NCBI RefSeq assembly: GCF_025917685.1
Contig: NZ_CP089518.1
Location: forward strand, 2,047,001-2,111,000
Direction of reading: 5' to 3'
DNA length: 64,000 nt
From: Bacillus cereus
GTDB taxonomy: Bacteria > Bacillota > Bacilli > Bacillales > Bacillaceae_G
Of this stretch, positions 35,601-43,449 are shown piece after piece (positions within the stretch are counted from its first letter, which is position 1; each line of letters begins with the position of its first letter). Below the pieces are notes generated by a model. It was given only the letters and a program-made list of their open reading frames with translations. It made no database searches and was not told the DNA's origin. The translations under genes were made by a program, and so were the position numbers.

Positions 35601-36358
35601 TGGGAGTAGTTAAGCTATATGTGTTGAGGGATGTATTTATAAAATATTTTGATAAATTGGGTGACGATATTGGGATCATTAAAGAGGCTTATTTACAACA
35701 AAATAAATTAAGCAATCATTTTGATTATGATGGAAAAGGGTTGCTTAATATACTAAAGACTAATCCGAGTTTTTTGGTGGATTTTGTTAATACACTTTAT
35801 AATGTAGCTGATGGAAGATTTGAGAAGGAGAAAGTGAATTTGAGCTGCATTTGGGAAATTGAAAATATAGAAAATCAGTTAATAAGGGTATTCGATGAAG
35901 TAATTGAAAAGGAATTTTACTTAGGCATACTTGAACATTTTTGTAACAACTTTTTTAGAGATTTAAAAGATACACACCAATTAAAAGCAGATAGATTCCT
36001 GCTGAGTTATGTAAAATCCAATTATAATAATCAGGTTAAAATGAACGTGGTTGTTGATATAGTGAGAAATTCAAGAACTGAATTGCTTGAAAAGGTTTTA
36101 TTGTCGTACCTTTCATTGAATCAAAGTAGAGAAGCTTTTTCAAAAATCTATTGGATAAAAAATGGTGGAGTATATTCAGCTGATGTGATATTTGGAGATG
36201 TTGAAGCGGCTGAATGGAGAACTATTTTGTCAATAGTAGAAAAAGCAACATTGGGTATAAAGTTAATACCAATAAAAAGGTATTTAGCAGAAAAAATTGA
36301 AAATTGTCTTAAAAGTGGAGAGTATGAAAGGAAACGTAGATTTCTACAAAAGAACTGA
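32636..36358 (+). CDS. Avs-like defence NTPase: nuclease-like N-terminus + STAND NTPase + long sensor region
   Basis: 1240 residues, ATG after GAGAAGGAG. Residues 1-140 look like a PD-(D/E)XK (Mrr-type) nuclease: GTPDSFFLL (Asp55) and YIFVEYST (Glu69), though the usual Lys after Glu is Ser. The NTPase follows: Walker A TGAPGVGKT (about 212-220), Walker B YILFVDDAN (about 263-271), sensor KIVITVRDYAL, then a winged-helix-like arm. About 800 helical residues follow with no obvious TPR. This plan matches antiviral STAND (Avs/nSTAND) proteins, in which a phage protein triggers oligomerisation and an effector nuclease. It is a single gene on the island. Confidence 0.75.
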   Translation: MSRLQSIENGLIEINETVFQELCDGYLAMRNENYTAFSRTGSQSGKQKTRKGTPDSFFLLSNGKYIFVEYSTNITSGVKKLGEDIQKCLDEEKTGVPISDIAEIILCINFNLKASEIQELKELLSKTKIILTMVTLNSLAIELHLNHRDLANQYLGLPLDTGQIVSIGRFIEEYNRASNRISTPLDNKFLHRENEVSALKSALADLDFIILTGAPGVGKTKLAIETIKEFVKENKTFNAFCVSYKNHTLLEDLFHHLKEDKDYILFVDDANRIDSFDQIKGFYRSSRKGKLKIVITVRDYALQEIDRRCNEFLPQHINVPKLNDEQIIDIIKADSFEILNSDYQREIVRIADGNPRLAIMAALLAKQEQNLEILSDASDLFEIYFSTFIQDQAEFVNDLHIRCLGLIAFFYTIPYKDKELVTNILSDFEINYYDFIDAIDKLDKWELIEIQFEHVKIPEQNLSTYFFYRSFIKDNLLSFGILLKKYFDANEDRFRECIISANNTFGPKNVMTKLKSELIENWNTIKSDEKKAYKFLSIFWIYLENQSLEFVYDKIADLPVVGVEEYKVEYKNNAFSYNRNEIIELLGEFFRPISSFKDAIELAFEFTRKYPQHLPELIHKIREVLTFDRDDEITGYYRQEVLFDLLLRGLNEGDQLYSTAFYELAKTFLEFQFHHSKGGRNYTVYWYDYQLRSIKPIQEFRAKIWHALDTHFTSNPNKTFEVLQSYLDNYKTVKEIMEFDIPFILGIIDKYFTNESFDNCRYVQDYIRQCKRNSVLNPIFPSLIEKFTNSTYERFLKIDWNRLRDKEVYQFEDWKEYERLKEAEIRSSFTFHSKEEIKIFYDDFVYLKDKIRDNWSHNKVMDIVIEENCLNNFELGMHILQLIIKENNIINYIPRAVFYNQLNTQERVNQIWGLMLDESFQHKIQWEFAFFENIHDSLINQEIQKAIMNSISATEENVTIYFDGLEKFLKIQPNLFEEMLKTIVEKNSMGVVKLYVLRDVFIKYFDKLGDDIGIIKEAYLQQNKLSNHFDYDGKGLLNILKTNPSFLVDFVNTLYNVADGRFEKEKVNLSCIWEIENIENQLIRVFDEVIEKEFYLGILEHFCNNFFRDLKDTHQLKADRFLLSYVKSNYNNQVKMNVVVDIVRNSRTELLEKVLLSYLSLNQSREAFSKIYWIKNGGVYSADVIFGDVEAAEWRTILSIVEKATLGIKLIPIKRYLAEKIENCLKSGEYERKRRFLQKN

Positions 36359-36812
36359 TTTGAAATATGTTAATAAAGTTCTCTATTGATAACACATAAG
36401 TAGTTGTCTGCATCGACAGGCAACTACGACAAATAACTATAATGAAAAAGTAAGTATTAAATATTATCTACCTTTCATTTGTAAATAAACTATTAGATAA
36501 TCTCATATATCCTAAGATTTATTTGGAGGAGGAAACAGCTTTTAAAGAGAGAAGGGGGGAATTATTAACGTGAACGTCAAGTAACTCAAGAATCAATTTT
36601 ATTGTATATTACTGAAGTTACTTAACGTTTGCGAATAATTCACCTATAAATAAAGAATACTCAATCTATCTGCACTAGACTTATCCATAATAATTGTAAA
36701 ATTGTTTCGATAATTACAATTAACATTAATGCACTATTTTTTATTGGTACATTCCAAAATTATAAGACATAGCATTAATGTTAATTTTATTACATTACGT
36801 ATTTTATTATTT
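36359..36812. other. convergent intergenic region with inverted repeats
   Basis: No gene. Holds GTAGTTGTCTG/CAGGCAACTAC (36400-36427), AACGTCAAGTAACT/AGTTACTTAACGTT (about 36573-36636, one mismatch) and a perfect 13-bp pair TTAACATTAATGC/GCATTAATGTTAA (36720-36732 and 36772-36784). The first probably ends transcription of the NTPase gene, the last of the minus-strand gene. Confidence 0.5.
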
Positions 36813-38180
36813 TTAGAATTTATAATTATAGATTTTCATAAACTCCTCATCTTGTAAATATTCTTCATTTAAAAAATAAGAAACTTCATTATCTTGGAGG
36901 GTAAACCATTCTGTAGAATGAAATAATAAATGCCTTTTATTAATGAATTTTTTCTTTACATACAGCTCTAGGTTAAATGCATTATTATTTAATATAATTT
37001 TCAATTTCTTAAAAGTTCCATTAGGAAATCGAAAATTATAAGCTTCTTCTGCTTCTATAAAACGCCTAGATAATGAACTAAATGTAATACCTACTTTATA
37101 TGTTTTGGTGCTATGATCTCCAAAAATATATAAAATTTTTGCTTTTTTATATGTTTTCATGAAAGTGAAATTATAATCTAAATTTCTGAAGTCATTCTCG
37201 TAACAAAAAATATCGCCTGGATAAATTCTATCTATAATAAACATATCATTTTCAAATTTTTCGTTTTCGACTAAAAACTCAATTTCTTTTCTGAATTTGG
37301 ACAATCTATAATCAGTTGAAACAACAAGTTTGTTAATTAAAAGCTTATAAACATTGTCAATATGCATTATAGAATTTGAACTACTATTAAATATTTTGTA
37401 GAGCGTTATGTATTTTAAACTACTACTAAATTCAGCTATTTGATAAAGCTCATGATCTTCAATTTCTTTTGCTGTTTCTCTCCACTTATATCCTCTGTAA
37501 TAATTTCCCCAATCATTAAGAATATTATTAATTTTAATACAAAACTCCTTTACTTCTTGGTCTAGCAACCTGTTGTTGATATAAAATAATGTTTCATATT
37601 CTCCTAGTTTGTTCTTAATTTTAATAATAGTATCAACTCTTCTAATTTTAGCTCTTCCCATTAATTTTAAAGAGTAACACATTTCGTTAACTTGTTTAAG
37701 GATATCACACATGTTTTCTCGAGTTGACATACTTAGATTGTCATTATTAGTATAAAAATATTCCAGTTTCTCATTTAACTTTTTAACCTGAATGTTACTC
37801 TGACATACATCATATTTTAAAATATGTTTTTCTTGAAGACATTCTTGATAGCTTCTCAGGTATCTTTTCTTTTTTTGCTCTGTGATGTAAAGTTGTTTAT
37901 TTAAGTGAATTACTTTATCCTCCAACTTATAACAGTGTTCTTTCAATATATCATTCTGATGTTTAGCTTCTGCTAGCATATTCTCAATTAATTCGACATA
38001 ATATACATCTAGCTTGTTAGTTAAATTCCAATCAAATTGTAATAATCGTTCTATTTCCTTTTTCTTTTCAATTTCTAAATTCAACTTTTTTTCAATTGAA
38101 ATTCTCTCCCATTTTTCAATTTCTAGCATTAGCTCTAATTCAAATATCCGATGATATAATCCTTGAATCACATCAGACAT
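36813..38180 (-). CDS. coiled-coil protein with C-terminal T5orf172/GIY-YIG-like domain
   Basis: 455 residues, ATG with GTTAGGAGTGAAATT upstream. Residues 1-140 are a long coiled coil (KWERISIEKKLNLEIEKKKEI); the middle is helical and unrecognised. Residues about 345-430 resemble T5orf172/MUG113 domains of the GIY-YIG superfamily: ILYIFGDH, YKVGITFSSLSRRFIEAEEA, and the late FHSTEWFTL. The GIY and YIG tripeptides are only partly kept (LYIF, YKVG), with Arg in SRRF. Such domains occur in phage and defence proteins. It is divergent from the next gene and convergent with the NTPase, so it is transcribed alone. Role unknown. Confidence 0.65.
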   Translation of the reverse strand: MSDVIQGLYHRIFELELMLEIEKWERISIEKKLNLEIEKKKEIERLLQFDWNLTNKLDVYYVELIENMLAEAKHQNDILKEHCYKLEDKVIHLNKQLYITEQKKKRYLRSYQECLQEKHILKYDVCQSNIQVKKLNEKLEYFYTNNDNLSMSTRENMCDILKQVNEMCYSLKLMGRAKIRRVDTIIKIKNKLGEYETLFYINNRLLDQEVKEFCIKINNILNDWGNYYRGYKWRETAKEIEDHELYQIAEFSSSLKYITLYKIFNSSSNSIMHIDNVYKLLINKLVVSTDYRLSKFRKEIEFLVENEKFENDMFIIDRIYPGDIFCYENDFRNLDYNFTFMKTYKKAKILYIFGDHSTKTYKVGITFSSLSRRFIEAEEAYNFRFPNGTFKKLKIILNNNAFNLELYVKKKFINKRHLLFHSTEWFTLQDNEVSYFLNEEYLQDEEFMKIYNYKF

Positions 38181-38286
38181 ATAATTTCACTCCTAACACT
38201 TAACTTTTTTAGTAATAAACAGCTATATTCTTCAAAGTTCAATAATAAAATGAAATTAAATTAATTATATATTACACGAGAAATGT

Positions 38287-38343
38287 AGACTATAGTCTGT
38301 AGAACAAAAAGATTTACTCTCTCAAAATTAGTCTAGAACTAAT
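38287..38343 (+). promoter_or_regulatory. palindromic operator sites of the controller gene
   Basis: Perfect 12-bp palindrome AGACTATAGTCT (38287-38298), containing the GACT...AGTC halves typical of C-boxes. A second dyad ATTAGT-CTAGA-ACTAAT (38327-38343) lies just before the SD. Two operators ahead of an XRE controller suggest autoregulation. Confidence 0.6.
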
Positions 38344-38357
38344 AGGAGAGTGATCTC

Positions 38358-38585
38358 TTGAAGATTGAGCAAGCATTTGGAATTGTATTAAATAGACACC
38401 GGACTAATTTACAATTAAGTCAAGAGGAGTTAGCCTTTCAATCTGGACTAGATAGAACATATATAAGTCTTTTAGAAAGAGGAAAAAGAAAACCTACAAT
38501 AAATACTCTATTTTCCTTAGCTAGAACTTTAAGAGTTACGCCATCCCAATTAATTAATGAAGTTGAAGAATATTTAAACTACTAA
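38358..38585 (+). CDS. XRE/controller-type helix-turn-helix regulator
   Basis: 75 residues starting at TTG 38358, 8 nt after TAGGAGAG. Nearly the whole protein is an XRE domain: LQLSQEELAFQSGLDRTYISLLERG, split as helix 2 (SQEELAFQSG) and recognition helix (DRTYISLLERG), then KRKPTINTLFSLARTL. Size and sequence are those of restriction-modification controller (C) proteins, and upstream palindromes contain GACT/AGTC halves. No restriction-modification genes are visible nearby, so its targets are probably its own promoter and possibly neighbouring cargo. A terminator follows directly. Confidence 0.88.
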   Translation: MKIEQAFGIVLNRHRTNLQLSQEELAFQSGLDRTYISLLERGKRKPTINTLFSLARTLRVTPSQLINEVEEYLNY

Positions 38586-38588
38586 TGA

Positions 38589-38622
38589 AAAGAGCAAATC
38601 GCTAAGAGATTTGCTCTTTTTG
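38589..38622 (+). terminator. terminator after the XRE gene
   Basis: AAGAGCAAATC and GATTTGCTCTT form a perfect stem with loop GCTAAGA-type bases, then TTTGTTG. Confidence 0.85.
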
Positions 38623-38968
38623 TTGATTCAGATACTGATTAGTGTGAATTTGAAATAAAGTTTGGTCAAAAATATCTTATAACTCGTATTTTATTGTAAA
38701 CAAAATTATCTATTAAAAAAGATTAATCAGCTTCTTTTCTAGCATACTTAAGTTTCTATTTTATACAAGGATTGTAACCACTTAATTACCCTAAGGGGTT
38801 AATATTCTGATTTTAAGCTTACAGCCACAAGCTCTTGCTAACTATGTAGAACAATGTTAGCTTGGTGACCATAAAATTCTGCCATTAAACATGTATGAAG
38901 TTTAAAAAAATGGCGATGAATATAAGTGAGTATCAAGATAAGTTAAATGAGTATAGGAGTGTTATATA
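38623..38968. other. non-coding spacer in the island
   Basis: No credible gene on either strand. A weak dyad GCTAAC/GTTAGC lies at 38838-38861. The SD TAGGAGTG for the next gene is at the right edge. Confidence 0.4.
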
Positions 38969-39190
38969 ATGGTAATTCGAAAAGTATTAATAAATAAACT
39001 ACGGTGCAAAAAATGTAATGACATCATTGAATCCAAACATCGACATGATTTTAATTTATGTAAGTGTAAAGCCATTTTCATAGATGGTGGGAAGGATTAT
39101 CAACGTTGTGGTTGGGGATTAGACCGTCCAGGTGAAGACCTACCGATAGATGATTATGTTGATTTTAGTTATTCAGTTTATGAAGACTAG
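38969..39190 (+). CDS. small Cys-rich protein (DUF7695-like)
   Basis: 73 residues, ATG with TATAGGAGTGTTATATA upstream. Zinc-ribbon-like spacing: LRCKKCNDIIESKHRHDF, then LCKCKAIFIDGG and RCGWGLDRPGED. I recall similar short proteins annotated DUF7695 in Firmicutes, but that recollection is uncertain. No function is known. It lies between the controller gene and the Gabija pair; 39191-39481 downstream shows no gene. Confidence 0.65.
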   Translation: MVIRKVLINKLRCKKCNDIIESKHRHDFNLCKCKAIFIDGGKDYQRCGWGLDRPGEDLPIDDYVDFSYSVYED

Positions 39191-39481
39191 TTTTATAAAG
39201 GAAAACACTATAATTTACGAAGGTCTTTGCACTATTACGCGAAAATCATAAAGAGTTTAAACAATATTTGGATTGGAGAACTGTCCATTAACTTCTTCGT
39301 AGATGGATATGATTGCTGTTCTTTGAATGATTACTTGATGTACTCCTTACAGTTTGTGTTGCGATGGTGAATTCAACCAATTGTAGTGGCTGTTTTAGAA
39401 TGATTTGGCTTAAAACAGAAGGGAGTCTATTTTAGCTTAATTTAGCGTTATTTTTTGTTTATTGTGAATTATAAAATACAT
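39191..39481. other. non-coding spacer before Gabija genes
   Basis: No gene seen on either strand; AT-rich with many stops in all frames. Confidence 0.4.
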
Positions 39482-39510
39482 TTGGTTATATAAAGGGGGG
39501 ATGGTATAAT
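39482..39510 (+). promoter_or_regulatory. promoter of the Gabija operon
   Basis: TTGGTT (39482-39487), 17-bp spacer, perfect TATAAT (39505-39510), 34 bp before the proposed start. The spacer contains a run of six G. Confidence 0.65.
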
Positions 39511-39543
39511 TCAGATAATTAAATGTATAGGAGGATGTTACAT

Positions 39544-41331
39544 TTGTATATTGAGCGTATTCAAATAGAGAATTTTAGAAATTTTAAGGAAGTAGATGTT
39601 TCTCTTGGAAATCAAATGGTGATAGTAGGCGAAAATAAAATAGGTAAAACTAATTTTTTATATGCTATGAGATTAATCTTAGATCCTTCATTACCAGATT
39701 CTGCACGTCAGCTCCAAGAATCTGATTTTTGGGACGGTCTGCCTAGACCAATTAATAATGCACGTATAAAAATTTCAATTGATTTAACAGATTTTGAAAA
39801 TGATATAGATTTAAAATCTGTATTAGGTGATTATCTAGTTGCAGTTGATCCTTTAGTTGCACGCCTATCATATGAATTTTATCCAGTATCGAGGGATGGA
39901 TCACCTAAAACACTTAATGATTATGAATTTTTAATATATGGGGGAGATGACCGAGAAAATAAAATTGGATATGATGTTAGAAAAAGAATCCCATTTGAAA
40001 TATTACACGCGTTAAGAGATGCGGAATCTGATTTGTCTATTTGGAATAAATCCCCACTTAAGCCTTTGATAGAAAATGCTATTTCCAAAATTAATCGTTC
40101 TGATTTAGAGGAAGTTGCAGGGGAAATTTCAGAAGCGACAAATTCTTTAAAAGATCTAGGGGAAATTAAACACCTAGCCAAAAATATAAATAATCAATTA
40201 ATTAAAATAGTAGGAAATACTCATAATATAGAAACGAGTTTGGGCTTTTCTCCAAGTGATCCTAATAAACTATATAGAGCCATTAGAATGTTTATAGATG
40301 GAGGGAATAGAGGGATTGGTGAAGCAAGCCTTGGATCAGCCAACTTATTGTATTTAGTCTTGAAATCTTTACAATTGGAACACCTAGTTTCTGAAAACAA
40401 TAGAAATCATACTTTCTTAGCTATTGAAGAACCTGAAGCTCATTTACATCCGCATATTCAAAGATTAGTTTATCGTTATTTACTTCAAACTAGACAATCG
40501 GATGATACTAATAAAACATTAAATAATAATGTGACAAATATCTTGACAACACATTCTCCTCACATCATAAGTGTGGCCCCTTTAAAGTCAATTGTTTTGT
40601 TAAAACAGTCAGAGGAACATATGGCGACGGAAGTAGTATCAACAGTAAATATAGACTTACTGGATAAAGATATTGATGATTTAGAGCGTTATCTCAATGT
40701 TACTAGAGGAGAATTACTATTCTCAAAAGGGGTAATATTGGTTGAAGGTGATGCAGAGGAGTTTTTAATTCCTGCTCTTGCTAAATTAAATGGGTTCGAT
40801 TTAGATGAACTAGGCATTACGGTTTGTTCTGTTTCGGGTACAAATTTTATGCCGTATGTAAAACTATTGGGAGAAAAATGCTTAAGTATCCCTTTTGCAA
40901 TTTTAACAGATTTGGATCCTAAAGAAGATGGGGGAAATTTAGGGGATAGCAGAGTAAGTAAATTACTCTCTGAAATAATGGATCCTAAAGAGTATATTGA
41001 ATATTCTTTTGATAATCTTTTACAATCAGCACCTGAATTTGGTGTTTTTATGAACAATTATACCCTAGAAATAGATTTGTTTAATAGTGGCCGTCATATT
41101 TCTATGTGTAACACAATAATAGAATTAACAGAAAATGGAGCGGCAAAAAAACGTGCTGAAGAATGGAAGAAGAAAAAATGTTTCAATGATGATGAAAAGC
41201 GATTCTTAAAAGATATTGAAGAAATAGGAAAAGGGAGATTTGCTCAAAGGTTCGCTTCAAATCTTCAAAATAATAGGGCAATACCATCATATATTTTGGA
41301 GGCTTTGAAATATGTTGAAAAAAGAGTCTAA
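39544..41331 (+). CDS. gajA: Gabija GajA-like ATPase-TOPRIM nuclease (OLD family)
   Basis: 595 residues from TTG 39544, 9 nt after ATAGGAGG; in-frame ATGs at 39523 and 39535 overlap or precede the SD. The ATPase half has Walker A GENKIGKT (about 29-36), a LGSANLLYLVL signature-like segment, Walker B FLAIEEPEAHLHP (about 293) and the His-switch LTTHSPH. The TOPRIM half has the Glu of VEGDAEEF (about 400) and TDLDP (about 455). GajA nicks DNA when nucleotides are depleted by phage replication. The next gene overlaps by 20 nt and encodes a UvrD-like helicase, the defining Gabija pair. Known GajA is about 578 residues. Confidence 0.88.
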   Translation: MYIERIQIENFRNFKEVDVSLGNQMVIVGENKIGKTNFLYAMRLILDPSLPDSARQLQESDFWDGLPRPINNARIKISIDLTDFENDIDLKSVLGDYLVAVDPLVARLSYEFYPVSRDGSPKTLNDYEFLIYGGDDRENKIGYDVRKRIPFEILHALRDAESDLSIWNKSPLKPLIENAISKINRSDLEEVAGEISEATNSLKDLGEIKHLAKNINNQLIKIVGNTHNIETSLGFSPSDPNKLYRAIRMFIDGGNRGIGEASLGSANLLYLVLKSLQLEHLVSENNRNHTFLAIEEPEAHLHPHIQRLVYRYLLQTRQSDDTNKTLNNNVTNILTTHSPHIISVAPLKSIVLLKQSEEHMATEVVSTVNIDLLDKDIDDLERYLNVTRGELLFSKGVILVEGDAEEFLIPALAKLNGFDLDELGITVCSVSGTNFMPYVKLLGEKCLSIPFAILTDLDPKEDGGNLGDSRVSKLLSEIMDPKEYIEYSFDNLLQSAPEFGVFMNNYTLEIDLFNSGRHISMCNTIIELTENGAAKKRAEEWKKKKCFNDDEKRFLKDIEEIGKGRFAQRFASNLQNNRAIPSYILEALKYVEKRV

Positions 41332-43126
41332 CTTTCCGAAATATATAATGGATTCTGAGGATTTGAAGGGTAATCCTGAACAAATGTTAGTTTATAATTC
41401 TTCAGGAAATTGTATAGTTTTAGCGGGACCAGGAAGTGGTAAGACAAAAACATTGACAATAAAAATGGCTAGAATGTTAAACGAAGATATTAGAGAACCG
41501 CAGGGTATCGCATGTATTACATATAATAAAGAATGTGCACGAGAATTGAAGCATAGGCTCGGTAAATTAGGAGTATATGAGAATAAAAGGGTGATTATTG
41601 ATACAGTTCATTCATTTTGCCTTAATAATGTTATTAAACCATTTTTTAGATTAACGAACATAAGAATACCTGAACCTATTAAAGTTGCAAGTAAAGCACA
41701 ACAATCCAAACTATGGGAAGAATCTTTTAACTTTACAATTGGTTTAAGAGAAAGATTAACAGGCGGTTGGAAAACGGATGCTACCGTTTATAGACGGACA
41801 TATTTGGATCGAAATTCCAATGAATGGAAAGAGGGGAATAGTGAATTAGCAACATGGATTGAAGACTATGAAAACTTGTTGAGGCAAGAAGGATTAATTG
41901 ATTTCGATGATATGGTACTGTTAGGCTTGCGAATTATAGAACAAAATGATTGGGTTAGAGATATTCTTAAAGCGAAATTTCCTATAATAATAGTTGATGA
42001 ATATCAAGATTTAGGATTACCATTGCATCGAATTATTAAGAGTCTATGCTTCAAATCAGATATTAGATTATTGGCTGTGGGAGATCCAGATCAATCAATA
42101 TATGGATTCACAGGTGCAAATCCACAGTTGTTAAAAGAACTTTCAGAGATGGAAAACGTATCTACAGTTCCGTTGCAAATGAATTATAGATCGAGTGAAA
42201 AAATAGTCAAGGCATCTCAAATTGCACTTGGGGAATCTAGGGATTTTAAGAGTGCTAATAAAAAAATAACAGGTATGATAAATTTCTATGAATACCCAAA
42301 AGGTATAGAAGATCAAGCAGAAAAAATTTGCACAGAAATTATTCCAGATATCCTACAGAGAAATCCTTCTAGTAAACTTGGAGATATCGCGGTTTTATAT
42401 CTCGATAAATATGATGGGAATATAATAGCTGAAAAAGTGACAGCTCATAAATTGAATTATATTCGAATGGATCAAAATGCGCCATATAGTAAAACACCAC
42501 TAACTCGATGGTTAGAAGATTGCGCAGCTTGGTGCTCAACAGGGTGGGAATTTGGAAATCCAAAGTTATCTAATCTTATTAAAGCTTGGGAAATGTTTAT
42601 AAAAAATTCACGTATTAGTGACAAGGAGTTGTTAGTATTAAAAAGAGGATTTTTAGAGTTTTTATGGGATCAAAGAAATCCAGCTATTAAATTGTTTGAT
42701 TGGTTAAAACTCTTTTATAATGCCGTATTGAAACAAATTTTTGAACTCGGACAAGATCTAAAAGATGAGATGGAAGAATTTAAAAAATTAATTAATGAAA
42801 GTGCAAAAGGAAGAATGTTGAATTTTACAGTCGCTTCTTTTGCTGGTCAAAGTGGATCTCCTGAGCATTTGAATTTGATAACATTGCACAGTGCAAAAGG
42901 TTTGGAATTCACTTATGTAATTATGATGGGAATGGAGGAAGGACGAATTCCGTATTTAAGAGCTAGTGATACTCAAAAAAGAGAGTCAAGAAGATTGTTT
43001 TATGTTGGATTTACTAGAGCGAAGCAAGAAGTTCATTTAACATACTCTGGTTGGTATAGATATTATGAATATATTAATAGCCATGGTCCATCACAGTATG
43101 TTTTGGAGCTTCAAAATCGAATATAA
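41312..43126 (+). CDS. gajB: Gabija GajB-like UvrD/PcrA-type helicase
   Basis: 604 residues, ATG 41312 within the end of gajA with TGGAGG upstream. SF1A motifs are all visible: AGPGSGKTKTL (about 38-48), VDEYQD (about 227), GDPDQSIYGF (about 257), NYRSSEKIV, TLHSAKGLEFTYV and RRLFYVGFTRAK. It is longer than the well-studied B. cereus GajB (about 494 residues); the extra residues seem to lie in the 2B-like region (about 390-500). It pairs with GajA for anti-phage defence. This is the last gene of the island. Confidence 0.88.
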   Translation: MLKKESNFPKYIMDSEDLKGNPEQMLVYNSSGNCIVLAGPGSGKTKTLTIKMARMLNEDIREPQGIACITYNKECARELKHRLGKLGVYENKRVIIDTVHSFCLNNVIKPFFRLTNIRIPEPIKVASKAQQSKLWEESFNFTIGLRERLTGGWKTDATVYRRTYLDRNSNEWKEGNSELATWIEDYENLLRQEGLIDFDDMVLLGLRIIEQNDWVRDILKAKFPIIIVDEYQDLGLPLHRIIKSLCFKSDIRLLAVGDPDQSIYGFTGANPQLLKELSEMENVSTVPLQMNYRSSEKIVKASQIALGESRDFKSANKKITGMINFYEYPKGIEDQAEKICTEIIPDILQRNPSSKLGDIAVLYLDKYDGNIIAEKVTAHKLNYIRMDQNAPYSKTPLTRWLEDCAAWCSTGWEFGNPKLSNLIKAWEMFIKNSRISDKELLVLKRGFLEFLWDQRNPAIKLFDWLKLFYNAVLKQIFELGQDLKDEMEEFKKLINESAKGRMLNFTVASFAGQSGSPEHLNLITLHSAKGLEFTYVIMMGMEEGRIPYLRASDTQKRESRRLFYVGFTRAKQEVHLTYSGWYRYYEYINSHGPSQYVLELQNRI

Positions 43127-43271
43127 AATTAATTTCAAGATATAAGAGGAGATTATATACTTTTAAATCCACTGAATTAATCCGTTAGAAAAATGAAGTG
43201 GAAACGATAATTATTATTTATAGGATTCGAATATTTTATATACTTGGTTAATTCACGAATTTATACTAATG

Positions 43272-43318
43272 AACATTTGTACTAGTAGATTAAAAACTAA
43301 TACAGATGTTTTTTTTTT
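43272..43318 (+). terminator. terminator after the Gabija operon
   Basis: AACATTTGTA and TACAGATGTT pair around a partly structured loop, followed by TTTTTTTTCTC. Confidence 0.7.
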
Positions 43319-43360
43319 CTCAAATTCTTAGACATGAATTTGAGAGAAGTTTATAAAGTA

Positions 43361-43449
43361 TTTCTACACTAGAATGGAGTGTAGAAATTAAGAGAAATAT
43401 TTAAACATATAGTTTCTTGTAATTCTACACTATTGAAATTTTACAGAGA
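43361..43449 (-). repeat. right terminal recombinase-site modules
   Basis: Palindromic pair TTTCTACACT/AGTGTAGAAA (43361-43370 and 43378-43387), TTCTACAC (43423-43430) and TACAGAGA (43442-43449). The last two are the inverse complements of GTGTAGAA and TCTCTGTA at the left end. A further 7-bp dyad CAAATTC/GAATTTG lies at 43321-43342. Confidence 0.7.

Noticed and set aside
38623..38968. Hidden gene between the controller gene and the Cys-rich gene
   Set aside because: All frames have frequent stops and no SD is followed by a start.
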